A DNA stretch of 44,428 nt. Source: Caloramator sp. Lineage in GTDB: Bacteria > Bacillota > Clostridia > Clostridiales > Caloramatoraceae. Positions within the stretch are counted from its first letter, which is position 1. Every line of letters starts with the position of its first letter. The DNA lies in the NCBI GenBank assembly GCA_026417075.1, contig JAOADY010000020.1, positions 1 to 44,428 of the forward strand, written 5' to 3'. A program made the translations under genes and the position numbers. The notes beneath the pieces are model-generated. The model was not told the origin of the DNA and did not search any database. It saw nothing but the letters and a program-made list of their open reading frames with translations. This document shows, in pieces, positions 35,923-44,428 of this stretch.

Positions 35923-37587
35923 ATGAAATATAGTGAATATTTTATACCTACATTAAAGGAAGCACCAGGGGATGAAGAAAATGAAAGCGTAAAACTTATG
36001 ATTAGAGCAGGGCTTATAAGAAAGGTTGTTTCGGGTGTATATTTTTATTTACCTCCCGGATACAGAATACTTAATAAAATAGAATCAGTTTTAAAAGAAG
36101 AAATGAAAAGTTTAAAAGCAAATGAGGTACTCAATCCTAAGATTATACCATTAGAACTTTCATTAAAAGAAGAGGACGAGGATGAAAATATTTGCTTTAA
36201 GGATAGAAATGGGAGAGGATTTTCTCTAGGAACAAATTATGAAAAAGTTATATTTGATATTTTAAAAAGCGAGATAAAATCCTACAAATCTCTGCCTTTA
36301 ACGCTATATAGCATTGATGATGAATTTAGAGATGAAAGAAGACCAAGAGCAGGTCTTTTAAGAGCGAGGGAATTTAAAACATTTAATATATATAGCTTTA
36401 ATAAATCAGAAGAAGAGCTCGATGAATCTTTTGATAAAATAAATTCAGTTGTTCAGACTTTCTTAAGAAAAGTTAATCTTGAATGTTTAAAAGTAAGATG
36501 TGATTATGAGCCTTTAGATAAAATATATTCCTATGATTTTATAGTTGAAAGTGAAAATGGAGATTATAATTATATAGATTGTGAAAACTGCGGATATAAA
36601 TCTTCAAAGGATTATACAGCTGTAAAAATGGATTATAAAAAAGTAGAGGAAAACTTACTTGAAATAGAGAAGATTTCAACTCCAGATGCAAGAACTATTG
36701 AGGAATTGGTTTCATTTTTACATACCTCTGCTGAAAAATTTGCTAAAACTCTTATTTATGTGGCAGATGGAAAAACTGTTGCAGTTATGGTTAGAGGAGA
36801 TAGAGAAGTTAACGAGAATAAGGTAAAAAAATGTCTTAATGCAAAGGATATGAAGCTTGCAGATGAAGAAACAATATTAAAGGTTACAAATGCACAGGTT
36901 GGTTTTGCAGGTCCTGTTGGAATAAAAACAGATATGCTTCTTGTTGATAATGAGATACCCTATATGACAAATATTGTTGTTGGAGCAAACGATACAGGCT
37001 ACCATCTTATAAATGTTAATTATGGTAGAGATTTTGAAGGTATAGTTGGAGATTTTAGAAATATAACGGAAAATGATTTATGCCCTATTTGCAGTAGTAA
37101 AATATCAATTAAAAAAGGTATTAAAGTTGTGAGTTTAAATAAAACTGATAACTCAGGTATAAAATATAGAGATGAAAAGGGAGATGAGAAGAACGTTTTA
37201 ACAGGCCTTTGTAGTATAGGCATAAGCAGGATTATGTCTGCAGTATTGGAAATAAATCATGATGACAGAGGCATATTGTGGCCCTTTGAAATTGCTCCAT
37301 TTAAAGTTGATGTTATTGTAGCTTCAGTTAAAGATGAGCTTCAAGTTAAAGTTGCACATGAAATATACAATAACTTGAAAAGTAAAGGCATAGATGTTTT
37401 AATGGATGACAGGGATGAGAGAGCAGGAGTTAAATTTAATGACGCGGATCTTTTGGGTATTCCGGTTAAAATAACGGTAGGGAAAAAGGCAAAGGATGGT
37501 TTTGTAGAAGTTAAGCTAAGAAGTGAGGAACTATCAAAGGATGTAAGAATAGAGGATGTTTTAAGTGAACTTAGCTATTTAGGTTGA
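35923..37587 (+). CDS. Divergent bacterial-type prolyl-tRNA synthetase-like protein
   Basis: ProRS N-term (SEYFIPTLKEAPGDEE...LMIRAGLIRKVVSGVYFYLPPGYRIL), motif 2 FRDERRPRAGLLRAREF, editing-type insertion, motif 3 GISRIMSAVLEINHDDRGILWP; GPTHEE replaced by GTNYEK; start corrected to 35923. Confidence 0.85.
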   Translation: MKYSEYFIPTLKEAPGDEENESVKLMIRAGLIRKVVSGVYFYLPPGYRILNKIESVLKEEMKSLKANEVLNPKIIPLELSLKEEDEDENICFKDRNGRGFSLGTNYEKVIFDILKSEIKSYKSLPLTLYSIDDEFRDERRPRAGLLRAREFKTFNIYSFNKSEEELDESFDKINSVVQTFLRKVNLECLKVRCDYEPLDKIYSYDFIVESENGDYNYIDCENCGYKSSKDYTAVKMDYKKVEENLLEIEKISTPDARTIEELVSFLHTSAEKFAKTLIYVADGKTVAVMVRGDREVNENKVKKCLNAKDMKLADEETILKVTNAQVGFAGPVGIKTDMLLVDNEIPYMTNIVVGANDTGYHLINVNYGRDFEGIVGDFRNITENDLCPICSSKISIKKGIKVVSLNKTDNSGIKYRDEKGDEKNVLTGLCSIGISRIMSAVLEINHDDRGILWPFEIAPFKVDVIVASVKDELQVKVAHEIYNNLKSKGIDVLMDDRDERAGVKFNDADLLGIPVKITVGKKAKDGFVEVKLRSEELSKDVRIEDVLSELSYLG

Positions 37588-37642
37588 AATAGATGTATTT
37601 TCAATATACAATTTAAAGAGATATTATAAGTGGAGGTGCATT

Positions 37643-39097
37643 ATGGAAAGAGTAAGATTTGCTCCAAGCCCAACAGGGCATTTACATATAGGAGGAGCTA
37701 GAACAGCTCTATTTAACTATCTTTATGCAAAACGCACAGGAGGAAAATTTATAGTTAGAATAGAGGATACTGATTTGAATCGTTCAACTTCAGAATCTGA
37801 AAGTGCTATAATTGAAGGTTTAAAATGGTTTGGTATAAATTGGGATGAAGGAATTGAAGTTGGAGGGCCTGACGAACCTTACCGTTCAACAGAAAGAAAT
37901 CATATATATGAACCCTATGTTAAAAAGCTGTTAGATGAAGGGAAGGCATATTACTGCTATTGCAGTGAAGAAGAAATAGAAAAAGAAAGACAGGAGAGCT
38001 TGTCAAAGGGTGAAACTTATAAATATTCCGGGAAATGCAGAAATCTTACAGAAGAAGAGAAAAAAGAGCTTGAGGCAAAAGGCATTAAGCCAGTTGTAAG
38101 ATTTAGAGTTCCTGATGATGAACCTATTATAATAGATGATGTTGTTAGAGGAAAAGTTGAATTTAATTCAAATGATATAGGAGATTTTATAATAGTAAAA
38201 TCCGATGGAATTCCAGTATATAATTTTGCTGTTGTAATAGATGATCATCTTATGAAAATTACTACTGTAATAAGAGGAGAGGAGCATCTTTCAAATACAC
38301 CAAGACAGATACTTATATATAAAGCTCTCGGTTTTGACATTCCAAAGTTTGCCCATGTATCTCTCATACTTGGAAAAGACAGGACAAAAATGAGTAAAAG
38401 GCATGGTTCTACATGGGTTGAGCAATATAGAGATGCAGGATATCTTCCTGAGGCACTTATAAACTTTCTTGCACTTTTAGGATGGTCGCCTGAGGGAGAT
38501 GAAGAGATTTTTAGTTTAGAGGAGCTTTGTGAGAAGTTTTCTCTTGATAGAGTTGTAAAAAATCCTGCAGTATTTGATATTGATAAGCTTAATTATATTA
38601 ATGGCATATATATAAGAAAAAGCTCTATTGATAGAATGGTTGATTTATGTATCCCTTATCTTAAAAATGCAGGATATATAACTGATGAGTTTGCTAAAGA
38701 AAATAGAGATTGGATTACATTACTTGTTTCAACTTTTAGAGAAAGAATTTCATATCTTTCTGAAATTGTTAATCATGTTTCTATATTATTTAATGATGAA
38801 GTTAAACTTGAAGATGAAGAAGCAGCATCAGTTTTAAAGCAGGAGCATGTTGAAGGGCTTTTAGATGAATTGTACGATTTAGTTAAAGTTTCAGATAAAC
38901 TTGATAATGAAATAATTCAAAATATATTTAAGGAACTTAAAAACCGTACTGGAGCAAAAGGTAAATCACTCTTTATGCCTGTTAGAGTTGCACTTACAGG
39001 ACAGGTTCACGGTGCTGAACTTGTAAATATTATAGAGCTTCTTGGGAAGGATAATGTTCTTAAAAGAATTGAATATACTAAGAAAAATTTGTTATAA
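37643..39097 (+). CDS. gltX: Glutamyl-tRNA synthetase
   Basis: RFAPSPTGHLHIGGARTALFN; KMSKRHG. Confidence 0.97.
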   Translation: MERVRFAPSPTGHLHIGGARTALFNYLYAKRTGGKFIVRIEDTDLNRSTSESESAIIEGLKWFGINWDEGIEVGGPDEPYRSTERNHIYEPYVKKLLDEGKAYYCYCSEEEIEKERQESLSKGETYKYSGKCRNLTEEEKKELEAKGIKPVVRFRVPDDEPIIIDDVVRGKVEFNSNDIGDFIIVKSDGIPVYNFAVVIDDHLMKITTVIRGEEHLSNTPRQILIYKALGFDIPKFAHVSLILGKDRTKMSKRHGSTWVEQYRDAGYLPEALINFLALLGWSPEGDEEIFSLEELCEKFSLDRVVKNPAVFDIDKLNYINGIYIRKSSIDRMVDLCIPYLKNAGYITDEFAKENRDWITLLVSTFRERISYLSEIVNHVSILFNDEVKLEDEEAASVLKQEHVEGLLDELYDLVKVSDKLDNEIIQNIFKELKNRTGAKGKSLFMPVRVALTGQVHGAELVNIIELLGKDNVLKRIEYTKKNLL

Positions 39098-39106
39098 TAA
39101 TAAAAA

Positions 39107-39327
39107 AGATGATGCAATGAAGGAAAGAAGTAGAGGGGACTTTATTTCAGAGAGAAGTTGCCATGGCTGAAAGCAGCTTTAATAAATATCCTTGAATGTG
39201 CGTTCTGGAGCATTTCCATGGGTTACTGTGGAGACGGGTTTACCGTTATATAATTTAAGGTGAGGCTTAGCCTAATTAGGGTGGAACCGCGGATTAACCT
39301 TTCGTCCCTTTTGGATGAAAGGTTTTT
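39107..39327 (+). ncRNA. T-box leader (Cys type) with intrinsic terminator
   Basis: T-box AGGGTGGAACCGCG; candidate specifier TGC (39199-39201); terminator CCTTTCGTCC-ctttt-GGATGAAAGG-TTTTTT; precedes cysS. Confidence 0.92.
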
Positions 39328-39374
39328 TGTTTTATGAATATTATATATTGAAGCTAAAAGAAAGGAGAATAGTA

Positions 39375-40778
39375 ATGTCGATAAAGATTTTTAATTCACT
39401 TACAAGACAGAAGGAAGAATTCATACCTATTATCCCAAATGAAGTAAAAATGTATGTGTGCGGGCCTACAGTTTATAATTTTTTTCACATAGGAAATGCA
39501 AGGACTTTTTTAGTATTCGATACTATAAGAAGGTATTTTGAATACAGGGGATATAAGGTAACATTTATACAAAACTTTACAGATATCGATGATAAAATGA
39601 TTAAAAGAGCCAATGAAGAAAAAACGACGGTTAAAGAAATAGCAGAAAGGTATATTGCAGAATATTATAAGGATGCGGACGCTCTTAATATTAAAAGAGC
39701 AACCGTTAATCCAAGAGCAACTGAATTTATGGATGAGATTATAAAATTTGTTAAAGATTTAGTTGATAAAGGATTTGCTTATGAAGTAAATGGAGATGTA
39801 TATTTTGAAACTAAGAAATTTAAAGAATATGGAAAGCTATCTCACCAAAATCTTGAAGAACTTGAAGCAGGGGCAAGGATAGATGTAGATGAAAGAAAAA
39901 AGGATCCTATGGATTTTGCACTTTGGAAGGCTCAAAAGGAAGGAGAACCAGCTTGGGAAAGCCCCTTTGGATTAGGGCGCCCTGGATGGCATATAGAATG
40001 TTCCACTATGGCATCTTCTCTTCTTGGAGAAACCATAGATATACATGGAGGAGGAGTTGATCTTACATTTCCTCATCATGAAAATGAAATAGCTCAAAGT
40101 GAAGCAAGAAATGGGAAACTCTTTGCAAGATACTGGATGCATAGTGCATTTTTGAATGTTAACAATCAAAAAATGTCTAAATCCCTTAATAATTTCTTTA
40201 CAGCAAGGGAAATACTTGAAAAGTATGACAGCGAAGTTTTAAGATTGTTTATGCTTTCAGCTCATTACAGGAATCCTATTAACTTCAGTATAGACCTTTT
40301 GGAACAGTCTAAGGCTGCTTTAGACAGGTTATATAATACTATTGGAAATCTTGAACATATTATAGAGGTTTCAAATGACAGAGAATCTTCCGAAGAAGAA
40401 AAAGAATTTTTAAATAAGCTTTTGGAATATAAAAGCAGATATATTGAAGTTATGGATGATGATTTTAATACTGCTGATGGTATATCTGTAATATTCGATA
40501 TGGTAAGGGATATAAACAGCAATGTAAATGAAAATAGCAGCAAAAAAGTTGCTGAGAGTTCATTAAATTTAATAAGGGAGCTTGGAGAGCCTCTTGGAAT
40601 ACTTCAAAAAAGTGCAAGAGGGAACATTGAAGATGAAATTCAAAGGCTTATTGAAGAAAGACAGGCAGCAAGAAAAGCTAAAAACTATGCTCTTGCAGAT
40701 AAAATAAGAGATGAGCTTAAAGCTAAAGGTATAGTTCTTGAAGATACGCCTTTAGGAGTTAGATGGAAGAGAATTTAG
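39375..40778 (+). CDS. cysS: Cysteinyl-tRNA synthetase
   Basis: [36 protein letters not shown]; track start 39315 lies inside the T-box terminator, so ATG 39375. Confidence 0.96.
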   Translation: MSIKIFNSLTRQKEEFIPIIPNEVKMYVCGPTVYNFFHIGNARTFLVFDTIRRYFEYRGYKVTFIQNFTDIDDKMIKRANEEKTTVKEIAERYIAEYYKDADALNIKRATVNPRATEFMDEIIKFVKDLVDKGFAYEVNGDVYFETKKFKEYGKLSHQNLEELEAGARIDVDERKKDPMDFALWKAQKEGEPAWESPFGLGRPGWHIECSTMASSLLGETIDIHGGGVDLTFPHHENEIAQSEARNGKLFARYWMHSAFLNVNNQKMSKSLNNFFTAREILEKYDSEVLRLFMLSAHYRNPINFSIDLLEQSKAALDRLYNTIGNLEHIIEVSNDRESSEEEKEFLNKLLEYKSRYIEVMDDDFNTADGISVIFDMVRDINSNVNENSSKKVAESSLNLIRELGEPLGILQKSARGNIEDEIQRLIEERQAARKAKNYALADKIRDELKAKGIVLEDTPLGVRWKRI

Positions 40779-40792
40779 AAAGAGGTTTTTAG

Positions 40793-41203
40793 ATGTTTGA
40801 ATTTCTTGATAAAATATCGATAGATGAAAAAGATGTAAAAATGATGAATCCGCTTCTTTGGGCTTATATTGGGGATTCAATATATGAAGTTTATGTAAGA
40901 AGTTATATAATAAGCAAAGGAGGGAAGACTTCCTTTGATCTTCACAGGGAATCTATAGCATATGTTAAAGCTTCAGCCCAGTCAAATATTCTTGATGTTA
41001 TTATGGATAAACTGACTGAGGAAGAACAAAATATTGTAAGGCGGGGAAGGAATACAAAAACCTATCATATACCTAAAAATGCTAAGGCTATTGATTATAA
41101 AAGAGCAACTGCCCTTGAAGCGCTTATAGGTTATTTGTATCTTTTGAAAAGGTATGATAGGCTTGATGAAATTATGAGTTTTATTTTTGAAGGGGTTAAA
41201 TGA
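40793..41203 (+). CDS. mrnC: Mini-ribonuclease 3
   Basis: AYIGDSIYEVYVRSYI; ATALEALIGYLYL. Confidence 0.93.
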   Translation: MFEFLDKISIDEKDVKMMNPLLWAYIGDSIYEVYVRSYIISKGGKTSFDLHRESIAYVKASAQSNILDVIMDKLTEEEQNIVRRGRNTKTYHIPKNAKAIDYKRATALEALIGYLYLLKRYDRLDEIMSFIFEGVK

Positions 41204-41219
41204 TAATTTAACCCTTTTT
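41196..41219 (+). terminator. Intrinsic terminator overlapping the mrnC stop
   Basis: GGGTTAAATgataATTTAACCC followed by TTTTTA. Confidence 0.75.
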
Positions 41220-41259
41220 ATGTTATAATATTTCATATTATAATTGAGGAGATGATTTT

Positions 41260-42033
41260 ATGCAGAGCAATTTAAAAGTAAAAATAATCGCCCACACTCC
41301 AGAACCGGAAAAAATTGTAGCTTCAGCTGCAAAACTTTGCTACAGCAGTGTAGGGGTTGATGATATAATGGATAATCTTAATGAGCAAAATATAAACAGG
41401 TTTTTAAATATGCTGATGGATTTAGGACACGAATCCCCAATAGAACATATAAGTTTTACTTTTGCAGCAGAGGGCGTTTCGAGAACTTTAACCCATCAGC
41501 TTGTAAGGCATAGGATTGCATCTTACTCACAGCAGAGTCAAAGATATGTCAAACTTGAACAATTTGAATACATAATTCCTCCTTCAATAGAAAACATACC
41601 TGAAGCTAAAAAACTGTTTATTGAAATTATGGAGAAGGATCAAAAAATGTATAATGAGATTTCACAGATTCTCTTTAATAATCATTATGAAAAACTGATA
41701 AAAGAAGGCTTAGACGAAAAGAAAGCAAAGAAAACTGCGGAAAAAATGGCAATTGAGGATGCAAGATATGTGTTTCCTAATGCCTGTGAAACAAAAATAG
41801 TATTTACTATGAATGCAAGAACTCTTTTAAACTTTTTTAGCCATAGATGCTGTAATAGGGCTCAATGGGAGATTAGAGCTCTAGCAGATGAGATGTTAAA
41901 AGAAGTTAGAAAAATTGCTCCTGTTATTTTTAAAAATGCCGGACCTCCTTGCCTTAAAGGTGTATGCCCTGAAGGATCTATGTCCTGTGGTAAAATGATT
42001 GAGATAAGAGAAAAATATAGTAGAATATTATAA
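41260..42033 (+). CDS. thyX: FAD-dependent thymidylate synthase
   Basis: [14 protein letters not shown] ThyX signature; [12 protein letters not shown]. Confidence 0.95.
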   Translation: MQSNLKVKIIAHTPEPEKIVASAAKLCYSSVGVDDIMDNLNEQNINRFLNMLMDLGHESPIEHISFTFAAEGVSRTLTHQLVRHRIASYSQQSQRYVKLEQFEYIIPPSIENIPEAKKLFIEIMEKDQKMYNEISQILFNNHYEKLIKEGLDEKKAKKTAEKMAIEDARYVFPNACETKIVFTMNARTLLNFFSHRCCNRAQWEIRALADEMLKEVRKIAPVIFKNAGPPCLKGVCPEGSMSCGKMIEIREKYSRIL

Positions 42034-42051
42034 AGAAAGGGAGCTTCAAAA

Positions 42052-42834
42052 ATGAAGAATGTTAAAATGAAAGGGAAAAGAGATTTTATTAGTAAAAATC
42101 AAGATAATGAAAACATAGTCTTCGGCAGAAATCCTGTAATTGAAACTATTAAATCAGGAAGAAATATTGAGAAGCTTTTTGTTTTAAAAGAACCTGAGGG
42201 TTCATTAAAAATGATTATTTCAATGGCAAGGGAAAGAGGCTTTGTAATAAGTGAAGTAGATAGAAAAAAACTTGATGAACTTTCATCAGGTCAGAATAAT
42301 CAAGGCGTAGTTGCAATCGTTTCACCCTATGAGTATTCAACAATTGATGATATTTTAAATTACGCAAAACAAAAAGGGGAAGATCCTTTTGTTATAATAC
42401 TTGATGAAATAGAGGATACTCACAATATGGGATCAATTATTAGAAGTGCAAATGTCTGCGGTGCCCATGGAGTTATTGTACCTAAAAGAAGAACAGCATT
42501 AATTACAGCAACTGTTGCAAAAGCTTCGGCTGGAGCTGTTGAATATACCAAAATAGCTAAGGTTACAAATATAAATCAAACCCTAAGAGAACTGAAGGAA
42601 AAAGGTTTATGGATTATTGGAACGGATATGAAGGGAGATATATGCTACAAAAGCAATCTTAGAGGCCCTGTTGGTATAGTTGTAGGAAGTGAAGGCAAAG
42701 GTATATCAAGGCTTGTAAAGGATAACTGCGATATTGTTGTAAGTGTTCCTGTTAAGGGAGAGATAAACTCTCTAAATGCTTCTGTTCCAGCTGGAATAAT
42801 AATGTATGAGGTTTTAAGACAAAGGAGCATTTAA
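42052..42834 (+). CDS. rlmB: 23S rRNA (guanosine(2251)-2'-O)-methyltransferase RlmB-type SpoU enzyme
   Basis: GRNPVIETIKSGR; DTHNMGSIIRSANVCGAHGVI; VVGSEGKGISRL. Confidence 0.92.
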   Translation: MKNVKMKGKRDFISKNQDNENIVFGRNPVIETIKSGRNIEKLFVLKEPEGSLKMIISMARERGFVISEVDRKKLDELSSGQNNQGVVAIVSPYEYSTIDDILNYAKQKGEDPFVIILDEIEDTHNMGSIIRSANVCGAHGVIVPKRRTALITATVAKASAGAVEYTKIAKVTNINQTLRELKEKGLWIIGTDMKGDICYKSNLRGPVGIVVGSEGKGISRLVKDNCDIVVSVPVKGEINSLNASVPAGIIMYEVLRQRSI

Positions 42835-42835
42835 A

Positions 42836-43348
42836 GTGATTAAGTATGTTTTGGTAGATGGTTATAATGTTATTAATTCATGGAAGGTTTTGAAAGATTT
42901 AAAAGATGAAAACCTTGAGGAAGCAAGATTAAAGCTTATTGAAATGATTCATGATTATGCTGCTTTTAAGGGTATAAATGTTATTGTTGTTTTTGATGCA
43001 CATTTTGTTAAAGGAAGTTTTGAAAAACATGAGATGTATAAGAATGTTGAAGTTGTTTATACGAAGGAATTAGAATCAGCAGACTGTTATATAGAGAGAA
43101 ATGTGGCTATATTATCAAAAAAAGGTGAAGTTGCAGTGGTATCTTCCGATTATCTTGAGCAAAGGATTGTCCTTCAAATGGGAGGGATTAGAATAACTCC
43201 AAGTGAATTTTTAATGGAGATACAAAATATTAATAAAGCTATAAAAGAGAAAACAGAGATATCGTATGTAGAAAAAAGTAATCGATTAGAAAACAATATA
43301 GGAAAAGATATTTTAGAAAAATTGGAAAAAATGCGTAGAAACCTTTAA
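42836..43348 (+). CDS. NYN/PIN-like RNase domain protein (YacP family)
   Basis: YVLVDGYNVINSW; VVFDAHFVKGS; ESADCYIER. Confidence 0.9.
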   Translation: MIKYVLVDGYNVINSWKVLKDLKDENLEEARLKLIEMIHDYAAFKGINVIVVFDAHFVKGSFEKHEMYKNVEVVYTKELESADCYIERNVAILSKKGEVAVVSSDYLEQRIVLQMGGIRITPSEFLMEIQNINKAIKEKTEISYVEKSNRLENNIGKDILEKLEKMRRNL

Positions 43349-43417
43349 AGCTATTGACTTTAAAGGGCTTTGAGTTATATAATTACAAATACGGGGTTAA
43401 ATGTTGGGGGGGATTGC

Positions 43418-44062
43418 ATGAAAATTGATAGCGATGTTGACAAAGTATATTGCGAATATGATGGTATGCTCGATGAAGAAATTGTAATGTATGCAAGGAA
43501 TGGAGATGCAAAAGCAGAAGAATACATAATAAATAAATATAAAAATTATGTAAAAGCAAAGGTAAAATCTTATTTTTTAATAGGAGCTGATAAAGACGAT
43601 ATATATCAGGAAGGAATGATAGGTCTTTATAAGGCGATTAGAGATTTCAGGACTGATAAGTTGTCTTCCTTTAGAGCTTTTGCAGAGCTTTGCATAACAA
43701 GACAGATAATTACGGCGATTAAAACAGCAACTCGTCAAAAACATATTCCATTAAATAGTTACATATCTTTAAATAAGCCTATATATGATGAAGAATCTGA
43801 TAGAACTTTAATGGATGTACTATCGACGGTTAGTATAACCGATCCAGAAGAGCTTATAATAAGCAGGGAAGAGAGAATAAAAATAGAAAAAAAGATAACA
43901 GAAATATTAAGCGATTTAGAAATGGAAGTACTATCTTATTATTTGGATGGTAAGTCCTATCAAGAAATTGCCTGTGATCTTGATAGGCATGCAAAATCTA
44001 TAGATAATGCTCTTCAAAGAGTAAAAAGAAAACTTGAAAAATACCTTAAAGAAAATGAATAG
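43418..44062 (+). CDS. sigH: RNA polymerase sporulation sigma factor SigH
   Basis: Sigma-70 regions 2 and 4 (DDIYQEGMIGLYKAIRDF; GKSYQEIACDLDRHAKSIDNALQRVKRKL); start corrected to 43418 behind GGGGGG. Confidence 0.93.
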   Translation: MKIDSDVDKVYCEYDGMLDEEIVMYARNGDAKAEEYIINKYKNYVKAKVKSYFLIGADKDDIYQEGMIGLYKAIRDFRTDKLSSFRAFAELCITRQIITAIKTATRQKHIPLNSYISLNKPIYDEESDRTLMDVLSTVSITDPEELIISREERIKIEKKITEILSDLEMEVLSYYLDGKSYQEIACDLDRHAKSIDNALQRVKRKLEKYLKENE

Positions 44063-44080
44063 ATTACAATAAATTGGATA

Positions 44081-44109
44081 TTGACAATTACATTTAAGAA
44101 GTGTAAAAT
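44081..44109 (+). promoter_or_regulatory. Promoter of tRNA-Thr
   Basis: TTGACA, 17-nt spacer, TAAAAT. Confidence 0.75.
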
Positions 44110-44134
44110 AGATAATCGATAGTACTTAATTTTT

Positions 44135-44210
44135 GCCCACGTAGCTCAGTAGGCAGAGCGTCACCTTGGTAAGGTGGAGGTCACCGGTTCAATCCCGGTC
44201 ATGGGCTCCA
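44135..44210 (+). tRNA. tRNA-Thr(GGT)
   Basis: Cloverleaf with anticodon loop TTGGTAA, T-loop TTCAATC and encoded CCA. Confidence 0.95.
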
Positions 44211-44312
44211 TTATTTTTATGATACACCGGGATGAGTTTATTGAGTGGTAGTAAGCCGCTTAAATAATATCAAGTACTTTTAGATAAAGGAAAGAAAAAG
44301 GAGGAATATAAA

Positions 44313-44428
44313 ATGGCAAAAGAACATTTTACCAGGACGAAGCCACACGTAAACATAGGAACAATAGGACACGTAGACCATGGTAAGACGACATTAACAG
44401 CAGCAATCACATTAGTATTATCAACATA
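44313..44428 (+). CDS. tuf: Elongation factor Tu, N-terminal part (truncated by window end)
   Basis: [38 protein letters not shown]. Confidence 0.97.
   Translation, partial: MAKEHFTRTKPHVNIGTIGHVDHGKTTLTAAITLVLST

Noticed and set aside
39315-39374. Upstream extension of cysS to 39315
   Set aside because: The extension begins inside the T-box terminator; ATG 39375 has a good RBS (AAAGGAG) and fits CysRS N-termini

Overview
The 44.4 kb window is AT-rich and looks like the chromosome of a low-GC Firmicute (Clostridia-like). Nearly all genes lie on the + strand. Order: nrdJ (class II ribonucleotide reductase), a zinc-ribbon membrane protein plus a frame-disrupted TcaA-like fragment, pstS-pstC-pstA-pstB-phoU behind a Pho-box array, a multidomain DUF11-like surface protein, an EF-G-like GTPase, a two-gene restriction/defence-like module (13710-18650), two small unknown ORFs, accB-accC-accD-accA, ctsR-mcsA-mcsB-clpC with a CtsR operator, radA, disA, one minus-strand gene, a CarD-like regulator, a PIN/TRAM protein, ispD, ispF, a Nat-type ABC exporter, a very divergent ProRS-like protein, gltX, a T-box with cysS, mrnC, thyX, rlmB, a YacP/NYN protein, sigH, tRNA-Thr(GGU) and the start of tuf. 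The best candidate for an unusual system is the 13710-18650 module. It pairs a methyltransferase-like protein that lacks a visible catalytic NPPY motif with a 1331-aa protein that appears to combine a GIY-YIG/T5orf172-like N-terminus, an SF2 helicase and a gamma-type N6A methyltransferase. Other notable signals are a ProRS homologue with eroded synthetase signatures but a retained editing-type insertion, a paired NrdR-box-like element at nrdJ, and a three-repeat Pho box at pstS. All calls come from reading the sequence; no database searches were run.
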